From Pseudoteredinibacter isoporae (lineage in GTDB: Bacteria; Pseudomonadota; Gammaproteobacteria; Pseudomonadales; Cellvibrionaceae), in the NCBI RefSeq assembly GCF_011602085.1, contig NZ_JAAONY010000002.1, positions 620,001 through 684,000 on the forward strand: a DNA stretch of 64,000 nucleotides, read 5' to 3'. Under the pieces are notes generated by a model. The model had not been told where the DNA came from, did no database searches, and saw nothing but the letters and a program-made list of their open reading frames with translations. The position numbers and the translations under genes are program-made. Positions 46,368-55,398 of this stretch are shown here, in pieces. Position 1 is the stretch's first letter, and the number at the start of each line of letters is the position of its first letter.

Positions 46368-47108
46368 CTATCGCAGATCCCACATTTCTCCTGGCTCGCT
46401 TTTCTGTTTATGCATGTCTTTACCTGATATTCGATCCCAGAATCTTCCTCCAACTTTTTGCTCCGCATCATAGGTATTAACAAGATATTCGCCAAGATCA
46501 CCATTCAGCTCTCTATTCTCCATTTCAAAGGTCCAAAGCTTTAATTTTCCACTGCTCTCTTCAGCCAAGATACTCTTTACAAACGCGTGAGGAACAGGAA
46601 TATCAATACCATATTCCTCATGTTCGCTCCCTATAGTTTCCACTTCTCGATCGAAATAAAAGACTGGAGCGGTCAAAACATAGGTTTCTAACACATTACT
46701 TCTACCATTTAGTTTTCTTACAGCTTTCTCGAGCTTTCTCCATATTTTTCTATTGAAATCGGGATGTTGTGGCGACATATTCGATAAAAGAAATGTCTCG
46801 CTATTTTGAATATGGAGCTCGTCCTGATTAGCGCTGGCGACAAGATGCCCACGATCGAACCCGCTATTTTTATAAGCTGTCAATCCCCCTCGAAACCTCT
46901 CAGGAACCCTGATGTCGGCGCGAAAGTTATCAGCTCTCTCAACATCCCATTCGAATCTCGCTTCAGGGTTTACAATCTCTAATACCCATTTTGCCTGCCT
47001 GAAGTACCAAGAATACCCAATGGTAAAATAACGACCAGCCAGTATTTCATCACATACTGGAGCACCATAGCGCATCTCACGTTGCATCTGAAAAGGATCG
47101 TTCATCAT
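46368..47108 (-). CDS. DNA/RNA non-specific endonuclease, DRGH (NucA/Serratia) family, without signal peptide
   Basis: 246 residues. The beta-beta-alpha-metal motif FDRGHLVAS has catalytic H88, followed by TFLLSNMSPQHPDFNR with metal ligand N119 and KIWRKLE, the standard family layout. Unlike the secreted Serratia and Anabaena nucleases it has no signal peptide and begins MMNDPFQMQREMRYG. No immunity or inhibitor gene is evident next to it. Its DNA looks more A+T-rich than its neighbours by eye, hinting at transfer. It could be a stand-alone effector, defence nuclease or salvage enzyme; GAGGA precedes the start. Confidence 0.88.
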   Translation of the reverse strand: MMNDPFQMQREMRYGAPVCDEILAGRYFTIGYSWYFRQAKWVLEIVNPEARFEWDVERADNFRADIRVPERFRGGLTAYKNSGFDRGHLVASANQDELHIQNSETFLLSNMSPQHPDFNRKIWRKLEKAVRKLNGRSNVLETYVLTAPVFYFDREVETIGSEHEEYGIDIPVPHAFVKSILAEESSGKLKLWTFEMENRELNGDLGEYLVNTYDAEQKVGGRFWDRISGKDMHKQKSEPGEMWDLR

Positions 47109-47270
47109 TTCATTTTCCTCTTTTGACGTTTATATCAACGAGCTGCCAAACCAAATGCCGACTCGTTATTTTTCAGAAAGACCTTAGTCAACTGTAGACC
47201 AAGCAATATCTAAACATAGCTAGGGAAAATGAATGTTAAATTTATAAGAACAGGGAAAAATAATGGCGCA

Positions 47271-47328
47271 CAAAAAAACCTGCACTTCAGCCGGTGGCAA
47301 TTTAACCGCCAGCTGAAGTGCAGGTTTT
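47271..47328 (-). terminator. strong terminator of the catabolic operon
   Basis: AAAACCTGCACTTCAGC pairs with GCTGAAGTGCAGGTTTT around a 20-base loop that itself can pair (TGGC/GCCA). On the minus strand it ends in seven T, just past the reductase stop at 47354. Confidence 0.9.
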
Positions 47329-47353
47329 CAATGTTTACGCAAAACCTTGAAGA

Positions 47354-49081
47354 TTAAGACATCAAATCCGGCATCTTTTTACTGAGTTGAGCTTTAAGTT
47401 CTGTGGCAGCACCCGTTAAGGCAAACCCTCTCAGTTGACCATCTTCATCATGATATTCGGCTTTCACATTGATGCCCTCACCCATGATTTTCCACTGACC
47501 GGAGAGATCTCGCGGAGGCGGACAAACCACTGTCGGGCAAGCCGGGGTTTTAATGGTGACAGGCATAACGCCATAATTTACAGATTGCACTTCCCCACCT
47601 GCCAGATTATTGGCCAGCACCTTGGCGCAGATACTGAGCGGTTCGATGTAATACAGGAGATGGCCTTCAACCTGAGCGCAATCACCCAAGGCGTACACAT
47701 CAGGCGCTGAACTCTGCAACTGTCGATCAACCAGAATACCCCGCTCCACCTTCAAGCCCGCCTGTTCGGCTAGTTGAATATTGGCGCGCACTCCGATGGC
47801 CGAAAGAATAAGGTCACAACGCACCGTGTCGCCATTGCTCAAGGTTACCTTCAAACCTTGCGCGTCTCGATCAATGGTTTCAGCGACCGTATTAAAGTGA
47901 TGTTTTACACCCAGGTCGCTCAAACCCTGCTGCACGGCATGGGAAGCCTCGGGCGGCAGCAATGTGCCCAGAACCCTGTCCATGGCTTCCACCGCTTCAA
48001 CGTCGTAACCGCTGGCCGCCAGGTCATTGGCGTATTCCGAACCGATTAAACCACCACCGATAATCAGTACTTTTGCTTGCTGCCCCAAACCTGCCAGAGC
48101 CGTTCTGAAGCGTTGATAGTCAATTAAGTCATTGACCTGATACACCCTATCCAAAGCATTGCCTTGCATGGGCGCCTGAATGCACTGGGCACCTAATGCC
48201 AGCACCAACTTACCGTAATTCAGTGGCTGACCATTGATACTCAAGCGTCTATTTTCAGTATCGATGGCATCTACGCTACTGAATATGCGGATATCCGCCA
48301 GCAATTCGGCGGCCATTTGCTCTGCACTTTTGCTTTGCAAGTCACTGGCGGTTTTGCCTTTGCTGAACCCGGTCGACAACAACGGCTTGGAATAGAAAGC
48401 TCCGTCATCGCGACTGATCATAATCAACGGTGTTTTCTGATCGGACTGACGCCACTCGCGAGCCAGTTGATAAGCCGCCAAGCCAGTGCCAATAATAACC
48501 AGAGGCTGACGACCGTAATCGATGTCGTAGTCGGCAGTTTCGATTGTCGTTTTGCGGCTTTCTTCAGCACCGGCTCCGGCACCTTCGACAAGTTGCATTT
48601 CAAAATCGTCTTTGCCGACACCACACTCAGGACACACCCAATCATCAGGGATATCCTCCCAGCGTGTGCCCGGCGCAATGCCATCCTGCGGCCAACCTTT
48701 GGCTTCGTCGTAAACCCAACCGCAAACAATACACTCCCAGACTCGAAAGCCCTGGTTTTGGGAAGTTTCCTGATCACTTTCCGAAACCTTCGGAGCGCTT
48801 TCTGCAGGTCCGAACATGGCGGCAGCCGATACATCCGCAGCGGCAACTTTGGCCCCCAGAGTTTGGCTATTGCTGTGCATGCCCGCAAATTGATTATGGG
48901 ATTGCCCTAGCGCTTCAGGGTTAGCCGAATTAAAACGACTTTTTTCAGCACCGCAATCCGGGCAGCTCCAGCCTTCGGCCAACTGACTGAACGGCGTATT
49001 TGCGGCGATACCATCCGCCGCCCAGCCGAACTCCGGGTAATACACCCAGCCGCATTCATAACATTGTTGACACTCACTCAT
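47354..49081 (-). CDS. reductase with two N-terminal rubredoxin domains and an NAD(P)H/FAD module
   Basis: 575 residues from ATG 49081. Rubredoxin 1 is at about 1-50 (C7, C10, C40, C43: [17 protein letters not shown]). A linker of about 65 residues leads to rubredoxin 2 at about 115-160 ([20 protein letters not shown]). An AlkT-like FAD/NAD(P)H reductase follows from about 190 ([47 protein letters not shown]). It would pass electrons from NAD(P)H through FAD to its own rubredoxins. Last gene of the Rieske operon, 26 bases after the beta subunit, so the oxygenase is the probable acceptor. Nitric-oxide or oxygen reductase support is an alternative. Confidence 0.88.
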   Translation of the reverse strand: MSECQQCYECGWVYYPEFGWAADGIAANTPFSQLAEGWSCPDCGAEKSRFNSANPEALGQSHNQFAGMHSNSQTLGAKVAAADVSAAAMFGPAESAPKVSESDQETSQNQGFRVWECIVCGWVYDEAKGWPQDGIAPGTRWEDIPDDWVCPECGVGKDDFEMQLVEGAGAGAEESRKTTIETADYDIDYGRQPLVIIGTGLAAYQLAREWRQSDQKTPLIMISRDDGAFYSKPLLSTGFSKGKTASDLQSKSAEQMAAELLADIRIFSSVDAIDTENRRLSINGQPLNYGKLVLALGAQCIQAPMQGNALDRVYQVNDLIDYQRFRTALAGLGQQAKVLIIGGGLIGSEYANDLAASGYDVEAVEAMDRVLGTLLPPEASHAVQQGLSDLGVKHHFNTVAETIDRDAQGLKVTLSNGDTVRCDLILSAIGVRANIQLAEQAGLKVERGILVDRQLQSSAPDVYALGDCAQVEGHLLYYIEPLSICAKVLANNLAGGEVQSVNYGVMPVTIKTPACPTVVCPPPRDLSGQWKIMGEGINVKAEYHDEDGQLRGFALTGAATELKAQLSKKMPDLMS

Positions 49082-49107
49082 GCCAATTCCCCTAATTACC
49101 TGAGACC

Positions 49108-49599
49108 TTAAACGTAGGTTTGGATAGACCCATGCGGCGCATCGCAATTAATCAAATCTACACGTTTGCGCTGAATATGGTAGCGGCCATCCAACAGCAC
49201 AAGATGATAATCGCAGGTGCCCGCGTATAACTGCTGTTGGTCTCGGTAATACATCACACATTGAAAGTTACAGCTCACATGACAATCGCCGTTGCTCTCA
49301 TCAAATTCTCTGATTTGCACATTGCCCAGCACATGGGAACTGCGAATGGTGAAGTCTTTGGAATGAGAACGTGGATTATCAAAGTGACGTAAACGAATCT
49401 CCATCAAATCACGATCATCGTAAAAGATGGAGATGTGGTTTACAGGGTCTTCTTGATCCGGGGTAACGGGCATCCAGTAATCGCCCGTCTGAGTAAACAA
49501 ATCAATCCACTCACGCAACTGCATGCGATCCAGCAAGCCGGTTTCGTGATACAGAAATTCTTCAATCTTTTTAAGCCCTGGGCGTTGATACTGACTCAT
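49108..49599 (-). CDS. aromatic-ring-hydroxylating dioxygenase, beta subunit
   Basis: 163 residues in the NTF2-like fold of ring-hydroxylating oxygenase small subunits ([55 protein letters not shown]). Beta subunits are structural and set the alpha3-beta3 assembly. It lies 11 bases after the alpha gene. Presence of a beta subunit places the enzyme with benzoate- or biphenyl-type dioxygenases rather than alpha-only oxygenases. Confidence 0.88.
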   Translation of the reverse strand: MSQYQRPGLKKIEEFLYHETGLLDRMQLREWIDLFTQTGDYWMPVTPDQEDPVNHISIFYDDRDLMEIRLRHFDNPRSHSKDFTIRSSHVLGNVQIREFDESNGDCHVSCNFQCVMYYRDQQQLYAGTCDYHLVLLDGRYHIQRKRVDLINCDAPHGSIQTYV

Positions 49600-49610
49600 G
49601 ATAATTTCCC

Positions 49611-50936
49611 CTAGGCCTTGATTTTAACGGTTTCAGTATTGGTCATCAGTTGCAGCCAATACTTGTACTGATTTCGGAATGGCAACTCACTGGAGCCTGT
49701 CGCTTCGATGGAACCATCTGCCTGTGGTTGATCATGATCCTTCTGGCGTTCCATGCTCACCCAGTCATGGCCCTGGCTATGCAGGCCAGCCTGAACACGT
49801 TCGTACACTTCAAGGTCATCAGCACCAACAATCGAAGAAGGGGAATTGATCAGGCGCGAATACAATAAAGTACGCTTCAACATCTCATCCGGCGCACCCT
49901 TCAGGCGAAAGGTATAGGTCTCAATGTCGGTACAATTTACAGAGATTGGGCGCACGACACGAATGGCTTGAATCGCACCTTTGATGGTCAACGATGGGTA
50001 GTACACCGTATTGTGACGGGCACAGGAAAAGATCTCCTTGGTTTTTTCTTTGCCATAGGCGCTTTCCATGGCGTCGACGTAATCCGGTACCGGCGGGTAC
50101 GCACTGTGAATACTGACTTTATTGCCCGAATAGCTGTGTCCGTTAGGGAAGACCACATGGGACATGTCTTCAAAGAAGTCGTAGGAGCTGCCGAAAGGTC
50201 CGAGAATATGAACCGTTTCCGGCACTTCACTGCCCTCGGGTAAATCCTTGGCGTAACCTTGACAAGCCTCAATGGCCGACTGGTGAGTTGCCATTGGATG
50301 CATGTTGTCATTCAAGTTTTCAACAAAACTTTTCCAGTTACAGTCGTGACGGTAACGTAAAACACCGCCCGCTATTTCCAGTTCACCTTCCGGAGAACGC
50401 TCGACCATATTGTCGATGGACGTCAGTGAATCGCCAAAATACTCTTTCAGGCCAGGTGCATTTGCATCCAGATTAACAAACACGAAACCATGATAGATAT
50501 CAATCTGGGCCGCCGGGCGCAAATTGTATTCCGGATCATCGGGCGCGAAACCGCTCGTTTCCAGTGTTTTGGTCGGCGGGGTCGCCAGAAGCTGGCCATC
50601 GGTTGCAAAGGTCCAGGCGTGATATGGACAGCGGAATGCTTTCGCGCAGCCTTTACCATCCCCGACCAGCTTGGCACCTTTATGTGTACAGCGATTATAG
50701 AATACCGAGATATCGTCGTTGGTACGATTGCGCACCATCAACATCGATTGGGAGCCAATGTTAAAGGTTTTATAGTCACCGCCATTGGGCACTTCACTGG
50801 CATGACCAGCAAAAATCCAGGTTCGTCCCCAAACTCGCTCCATCTCAAGGTCAAAGATTTCTTCGTCGGTGTACACCTTGCGATGAACTCGCGCGGGTTC
50901 CACTAATTTTTCAATGTCTTCTACGGAATAGCTCAT
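49611..50936 (-). CDS. Rieske non-heme iron oxygenase, alpha subunit
   Basis: 441 residues. The Rieske [2Fe-2S] site is C83-x-H85 (NRCTHKGAKL) and C103-xx-H106 (FRCPYHAWTF). The catalytic domain has D210, H213 and H218 (NLNDNMHPMATHQ), equivalent to the bridging Asp and two iron-ligand His of naphthalene dioxygenase. The enzyme adds O2 to an aromatic or unsaturated substrate. It follows an SDR (54 bases) that could oxidise the resulting cis-diol. The electron donor appears to be the rubredoxin reductase at the end of the operon; no ferredoxin gene is present. Substrate unknown. Confidence 0.93.
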   Translation of the reverse strand: MSYSVEDIEKLVEPARVHRKVYTDEEIFDLEMERVWGRTWIFAGHASEVPNGGDYKTFNIGSQSMLMVRNRTNDDISVFYNRCTHKGAKLVGDGKGCAKAFRCPYHAWTFATDGQLLATPPTKTLETSGFAPDDPEYNLRPAAQIDIYHGFVFVNLDANAPGLKEYFGDSLTSIDNMVERSPEGELEIAGGVLRYRHDCNWKSFVENLNDNMHPMATHQSAIEACQGYAKDLPEGSEVPETVHILGPFGSSYDFFEDMSHVVFPNGHSYSGNKVSIHSAYPPVPDYVDAMESAYGKEKTKEIFSCARHNTVYYPSLTIKGAIQAIRVVRPISVNCTDIETYTFRLKGAPDEMLKRTLLYSRLINSPSSIVGADDLEVYERVQAGLHSQGHDWVSMERQKDHDQPQADGSIEATGSSELPFRNQYKYWLQLMTNTETVKIKA

Positions 50937-50990
50937 GGGGCAACTCCCTATCTCGCTTCACAATTACAATCGTTATTTTTTTGGCTTAAC

Positions 50991-51734
50991 TTACAAACTT
51001 AAAGAGCCAAGGCTTGAACCGCCGCAAACAAACAACGTTTGCCCGGTTACAAAACTGTTTTTCTCATCCGCAAAGAAACTCACGGCTCGAGACACATCCC
51101 CTGGAAAGCCGGTTCTTTGAACAGGAATGCTGGCGGCCAGCTGCTTCATTTTCTCGCTGTCCTCGGGAATTACGTCATGGAACATTTCGGTAGCGGCGAT
51201 CGGTCCCGGCGCCACCGTATTGACCGTAATACCGTACTGCCCCAGCTCCAGCGCCCAGGTGCGGGCCATCCCCATCATTCCGGATTTGGTAGCGGAATAC
51301 ACACTGCGCGTCTGCAATCCCAAGGCGGCTCGAGAAGTAATTAACACAATGCGACCAAACGCCGATTCTTTCATCGCAGGTAACACGGCCTGAGTCAGAA
51401 TAATGGTTGCCGCCAAATGAATATTGCTCACATAGTCCAATTCATCCAACGCCACGTCTTCGATCAAATTGGCTTTGATCACTCCGGCATTGTGCACAAA
51501 TCGGGTCACGTGAAAATCATTGGCGACTTGTTCAGCCACAGCCCGGGTAGCGTCGCGATCAGTAAGATCCACCGAAACATTGTGCAGACGCGATTGCCAC
51601 TCGGCGTTCTCCAATTCCAGAGGACGACGAGCCAGATTGATTACCTGCATCCCCTGCTCCAGGAATTCCACACAAATACTGGCACCAATGCCGGTACTGC
51701 CACCGGTCACCAATACGCATTCTTTTTTACTCAT
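50991..51734 (-). CDS. SDR-family dehydrogenase
   Basis: 247 residues. NAD(P) motif VTGGSTGIGASICVEF at about 8-23, FVHNAGVI, catalytic Ser in LITSRAALG and YSATKSG (YxxxK), all intact. In this setting the natural role would be oxidation of a dihydrodiol or hydroxyacyl intermediate. It is 53 bases after the DUF35 gene and 54 before the Rieske alpha gene. It could equally be a 3-hydroxyacyl-CoA dehydrogenase or FabG-like reductase; the sequence alone does not decide. Confidence 0.88.
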   Translation of the reverse strand: MSKKECVLVTGGSTGIGASICVEFLEQGMQVINLARRPLELENAEWQSRLHNVSVDLTDRDATRAVAEQVANDFHVTRFVHNAGVIKANLIEDVALDELDYVSNIHLAATIILTQAVLPAMKESAFGRIVLITSRAALGLQTRSVYSATKSGMMGMARTWALELGQYGITVNTVAPGPIAATEMFHDVIPEDSEKMKQLAASIPVQRTGFPGDVSRAVSFFADEKNSFVTGQTLFVCGGSSLGSLSL

Positions 51735-51787
51735 AAGCCACCCATTATTCTTTAGAGGATGTGTTTCTTAAATTTTTCCGCAGCCGT

Positions 51788-52180
51788 TTATTCTGCCCGA
51801 AATACCGGAGCCGATGCGGCATCCAACTGCAGCTTCACATTCACACGCTGACCGCTTTGACCATCGCCGTGGACATACAATACGGGGCCAACATCGAGTT
51901 TTACGGACAGCAAAGGCCACGGCAGTTGTTCACTGAAATACGCCTCGAAGCTGTTGTGCAAATCCACTCGACTCAGAACCTGCCCCTCACCGGGGCAAGG
52001 CTGCCAACTCAGCTCATCGGCCAGGCAATGGCCACACACTTCACGCGGTGGATACGACCAAAGATTGCAGGCGGCACATTGCTGCAGGTGCAACTCACCT
52101 TTTTCAGCAAAGGCCTGAAGCTGCTCACCCAGAGCTGTGCGTTTGCGCGGAGGCAGAGATTGGGAAGAAGATGTGCTCAT
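51788..52180 (-). CDS. DUF35 zinc-ribbon/OB-fold protein
   Basis: 130 residues. A short basic lead is followed by a zinc ribbon (LQQCAACNLWSYPPREVCGHCLAD-type, four Cys between about residues 34 and 52), then an OB-fold of about 70 residues (GQVLSRVDLHNSFEAYF; PVLYVHGDGQSGQRV). DUF35 proteins partner thiolase-like enzymes; in steroid side-chain degradation the DUF35 domain of ChsH2 binds and activates the aldolase Ltp2. Its ATG overlaps the stop of the thiolase-like gene, which fits a stable complex. Confidence 0.9.
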   Translation of the reverse strand: MSTSSSQSLPPRKRTALGEQLQAFAEKGELHLQQCAACNLWSYPPREVCGHCLADELSWQPCPGEGQVLSRVDLHNSFEAYFSEQLPWPLLSVKLDVGPVLYVHGDGQSGQRVNVKLQLDAASAPVFRAE

Positions 52181-53382
52181 CAGGCTTCTCCTTTGGCCAA
52201 AATAGTCGCGGCGGAACAGAGGCCTCGATCATAGTTAATCATGCCGTAACCACTGACCATGGCATGACGGGCATTGGCAATTTGATTGCTTCCGGCCTGA
52301 CCAATCAACTGGCGAACGCTTTCCACCAACCCCAGGAAGCCTGCAGCAGAACCTGCCTGCCCTACCGATAGCTGGCCACCTGAGGTGTTGTGCGGCAGAC
52401 ATGATTCGGTTTTGTCGCCAAAACTGTGGCCATCAAAAGTCAATGCGGTTTTGCGTACAAACTCTTTTGCTTCACCTTTTTTGCAAAAACCCAGATCTTC
52501 CATTTGCAACATGGAAATGACCGGGTAGTCGTCGTAGGTTTGAAGCATATCGATATCGCCAGGCCCAAGATTGGCCTGTTCGTACAAATCTGCAGCGTAT
52601 TCCGTCCAACCGGCACGATACTGCACCGGATCATCACGGTGGGCATAGTGCAATTCATCAGCGGCAAGAATGGTGACATAGGGCAAACCCAGAGTTTGGG
52701 CTCGCTCGATACTCATCATCAACAAACCTTCGCCACCCGCGCATGGCATAACACAATCAAACATATGCACCGGGCCTGCGATTGGGCGAGCATTCAGATA
52801 ATCTTCCATGCTCAATGTTTTGTGGCCAAGAAGCGCACCGGGGTAGTGATTGGCGTTATAGCGCTGCGCCAGGGCAATGCGCCCGAAGTCTTCACGGCTT
52901 GCGCCATACTGTTCCATATAGTGCTGGGTAATCAGCGCAAAAGCCGCGTTCGGCCCCCCGGCACCATAGGGATACGATGCATCACGGGTAAAGGTGGAAA
53001 AATCCGCAATTAAGTCGGCAAAACTGCCCGCCTGATTGGTATCACCGCCAATGCAGGCCACAATGTCTGCATCACCCATCTGCACCGCACGTGCCGCCCG
53101 GCGCATAGCGATCACACCCGAAGCTCCACCAAAGGGTAACTGCTCCAGATAACGGGGACTGATATCAAAATGCTGACACAGACTGATCACAGAATCGGGG
53201 CCCAATGAAAAACTGGAAATAGCCAAGCCATCCACATCGTCTTTTGCAATACCGGCCCGCTGGATCATTTCACCCAGACTTCGACCAATAAAGTAGGCCG
53301 CACCTTTTTCACTTTGTTTGGCATAGCCCACACTCACCGGGCAAACCAAAGCCACACCTTGATAGCTTGCAGGTCTACTCAT
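52180..53382 (-). CDS. thiolase-like protein (SCP-x/Ltp type) lacking thiolase catalytic residues
   Basis: 400 residues from ATG 53382. Thiolase fold with ISSFSLGPDSVISL and MRRAARAVQMGDADIVACIG, but the position of the nucleophilic Cys (normally CxSG) reads FGGASGVIAM, about 84-93, and the C-terminal GHPxGxxG motif reads VGQAGSAAG in LPHNTSGGQLSVGQAG, so both the Cys and the His are replaced. This pattern is that of non-thiolytic lipid-transfer or retro-aldolase proteins such as Ltp2. It overlaps the ligase stop (ATGA) and the DUF35 start. Inferred role: C-C bond cleavage of an acyl-CoA. Confidence 0.85.
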   Translation of the reverse strand: MSRPASYQGVALVCPVSVGYAKQSEKGAAYFIGRSLGEMIQRAGIAKDDVDGLAISSFSLGPDSVISLCQHFDISPRYLEQLPFGGASGVIAMRRAARAVQMGDADIVACIGGDTNQAGSFADLIADFSTFTRDASYPYGAGGPNAAFALITQHYMEQYGASREDFGRIALAQRYNANHYPGALLGHKTLSMEDYLNARPIAGPVHMFDCVMPCAGGEGLLMMSIERAQTLGLPYVTILAADELHYAHRDDPVQYRAGWTEYAADLYEQANLGPGDIDMLQTYDDYPVISMLQMEDLGFCKKGEAKEFVRKTALTFDGHSFGDKTESCLPHNTSGGQLSVGQAGSAAGFLGLVESVRQLIGQAGSNQIANARHAMVSGYGMINYDRGLCSAATILAKGEA

Positions 53383-54995
53383 CGTTTGCTGCCCTTTTTG
53401 AGGTGGCACAAATTAAAACAGCGCTTTTCTTCAAGAATTCGGGCGCCCAGTTTTTTAATTTCACCGCGCTGGGGTTTATTGGACGCGGTTGTCGGTAACT
53501 CATCCACAAAAGCGATGTAACCGGGCAGCTTGTAATACACCAAACGCTCGCGTGCGCGCTCGACAATTTGCTCTGCCGTTGACTCACTGTTCTCGACATC
53601 ATTTTCGAGAATAATCAAAGCCATAACCTCATCGCCACGAATCTCGTCGGGCACGGCGCAAACGGCCAGCTGATCAATACCCGGGTCTTGACTCAACGCG
53701 GCTTCAACTTCCAAGGCGGAAATGTTTTCACCGCTGCGGCGAATCACATTTTTCCGGCGGTCCACAAAATGAAAGCTGCCATCTTCACTTTGTCGCACCA
53801 CATCACCAGTGTGCAAATAACCGCCTTCCCAGGCCTCTGCGGTAGCTTCGGGGTTTTTGTAGTAGCCCGAGAAAAAGCCCTTACGCGGATTATCACCCTT
53901 GGCGCGAACCAGAAGCTCACCGGGCTCACCGAAGGCCACTTCCTGGCCCTCTTCATCAATCAGTTTTACCTCAACATCATCGGGCAGTTTACCGAAACAG
54001 CAGGTTCCCACATGTCGGGGTTCCTCAGCAGCGGTAATGCAACCTCCTGAGCCCGATTCACTCATCGCCCAACTTTCAATCAGCGGGAAACCAAAACGAT
54101 CTTCAAAGGTTTTGTGGTGAGCCGGGTTCACTCCGGCACCAAAGCCGAACTTCACTGTGATTTGGGATTCCCATTCGCCCGGCTCAATATTGAGTAGAAT
54201 CGCCGGCAATACCCCCAGGTAGTGCACAACACTCGCACGGCTTTCCGCAACGGATTGCCACCAGCTGCGCGGATGAAAACGATCCAGTTGAATCAGGCAA
54301 CCGCCGCTCATGACCATACCCATAGTGGACACCGCCATGGCATTCATATGTACCAGCGGCAACGGCGTAAGCAAACGCTCTTTCCCGGGCTCGAGCTGAA
54401 TATGGCCACCAACGGTCTGATACCAGCGCCCGAATTCCAGAAAATACTCATTACTTAAAATACAGCCCTTGGGCTTACCAGTGCTGCCCGAGGTATACAA
54501 TAAGGCGCATTCGCTTTGCTCATCGCCGTCTTGCTCACGCGCCCTTTCCGGTGCAGCCGGCAGGCTGACCACATCGTGCGCGTTGGCAATGGCCAGAGAA
54601 TGGGCGTTCAGGGCAGCAGCGGTTTTAATTTGTTCGATTCGCTCAGGCAGAGCCACGGCCAAACAGGATTCGCTGTTGTCCAACAGATAGGCAATTTCCG
54701 CATCTTGCATATCGCCATTGATTGGCACCACAGAAACCCCGAGCGCATTGAGTGCAAACCAATGAATAAAGAAATCCGGGCGATTCTCCAAAAGTAAGGC
54801 CACTCGATGGCCAACTCCATAACCGGCTTCAGCATAAGCCTGCTGCCAGGGAACAATCTTTGCATCCATCTCCCCATAGCTCAGGGTGATGGCTTCCGGG
54901 TGATAAGCCTTGGCGGCACTGGCGGGAATATGCAAGAACTCGCAGTTTGAATACTGCTCTACACTGGCCTGCCACTGCTTATATACGCTTGTCAT
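53379..54995 (-). CDS. acyl-CoA synthetase (AMP-forming ligase)
   Basis: 538 residues from ATG 54995 with AGGA six bases ahead. ANL superfamily: P-loop LLYTSGSTGKPKG, MNAMAVSTMGMVMSGG, the adenine site ESWAMSESGSGG, and the hinge HTGDVVRQSEDGSFHFVDRRK with the catalytic-Lys segment TASNKPQRGEIKK. It activates a carboxylic acid as its CoA thioester. As first gene in the operon it probably activates the substrate before the Rieske and aldolase steps. The frame continues 87 codons upstream to 55256, but that part is unlike any ligase and is AT-rich leader. Substrate unknown. Confidence 0.9.
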   Translation of the reverse strand: MTSVYKQWQASVEQYSNCEFLHIPASAAKAYHPEAITLSYGEMDAKIVPWQQAYAEAGYGVGHRVALLLENRPDFFIHWFALNALGVSVVPINGDMQDAEIAYLLDNSESCLAVALPERIEQIKTAAALNAHSLAIANAHDVVSLPAAPERAREQDGDEQSECALLYTSGSTGKPKGCILSNEYFLEFGRWYQTVGGHIQLEPGKERLLTPLPLVHMNAMAVSTMGMVMSGGCLIQLDRFHPRSWWQSVAESRASVVHYLGVLPAILLNIEPGEWESQITVKFGFGAGVNPAHHKTFEDRFGFPLIESWAMSESGSGGCITAAEEPRHVGTCCFGKLPDDVEVKLIDEEGQEVAFGEPGELLVRAKGDNPRKGFFSGYYKNPEATAEAWEGGYLHTGDVVRQSEDGSFHFVDRRKNVIRRSGENISALEVEAALSQDPGIDQLAVCAVPDEIRGDEVMALIILENDVENSESTAEQIVERARERLVYYKLPGYIAFVDELPTTASNKPQRGEIKKLGARILEEKRCFNLCHLKKGSKR

Positions 54996-55398
54996 GTGCA
55001 TTCCTACTGATTTTCTTATCAATCTAATCTTGCCTGATCCTACTGGCCAGGCGGAGACAACATTATTGTTCTTTTTAAGGCCTTTATCGCCCTCGATGCG
55101 AGCGGAGCGGCTCAACCATCGATTTATGGCATACGGCCTTCTATTTAAAGACACCTTAACCCAATTAAATATGAAATGGAATATATTTATATGTAAATAT
55201 TTATCATAAAGAGGCCCCCTTTTATCACCAATGGATGACGCCATGATTTGGACCAATAATGAGGCTTAATACCGCCTGCAGCCAATTAATCTACCATTAA
55301 TGTATCGCTTTTATAGTCACTCTGGCTTACAGTCGTGCAATCTCTCTGCCGCCCGGATACAACAGCTATTCGGGTAAAACGGGCTTTTAAACGGCAAG
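54996..55398. other. 403-base divergent regulatory region (catabolic operon / PepSY module)
   Basis: No gene supported. An AT-rich core contains ATATTTA-TATG-TAAATAT (55183-55200), a perfect 7-bp-arm inverted repeat of TetR/operator size, about 190 bases before the ligase ATG. No regulator for the operon is encoded next to it. Confidence 0.45.

Noticed and set aside
54996-55256. 87-codon N-terminal extension of the acyl-CoA synthetase
   Set aside because: Unlike any ANL enzyme, AT-rich, and a ribosome site precedes the internal ATG at 54995.
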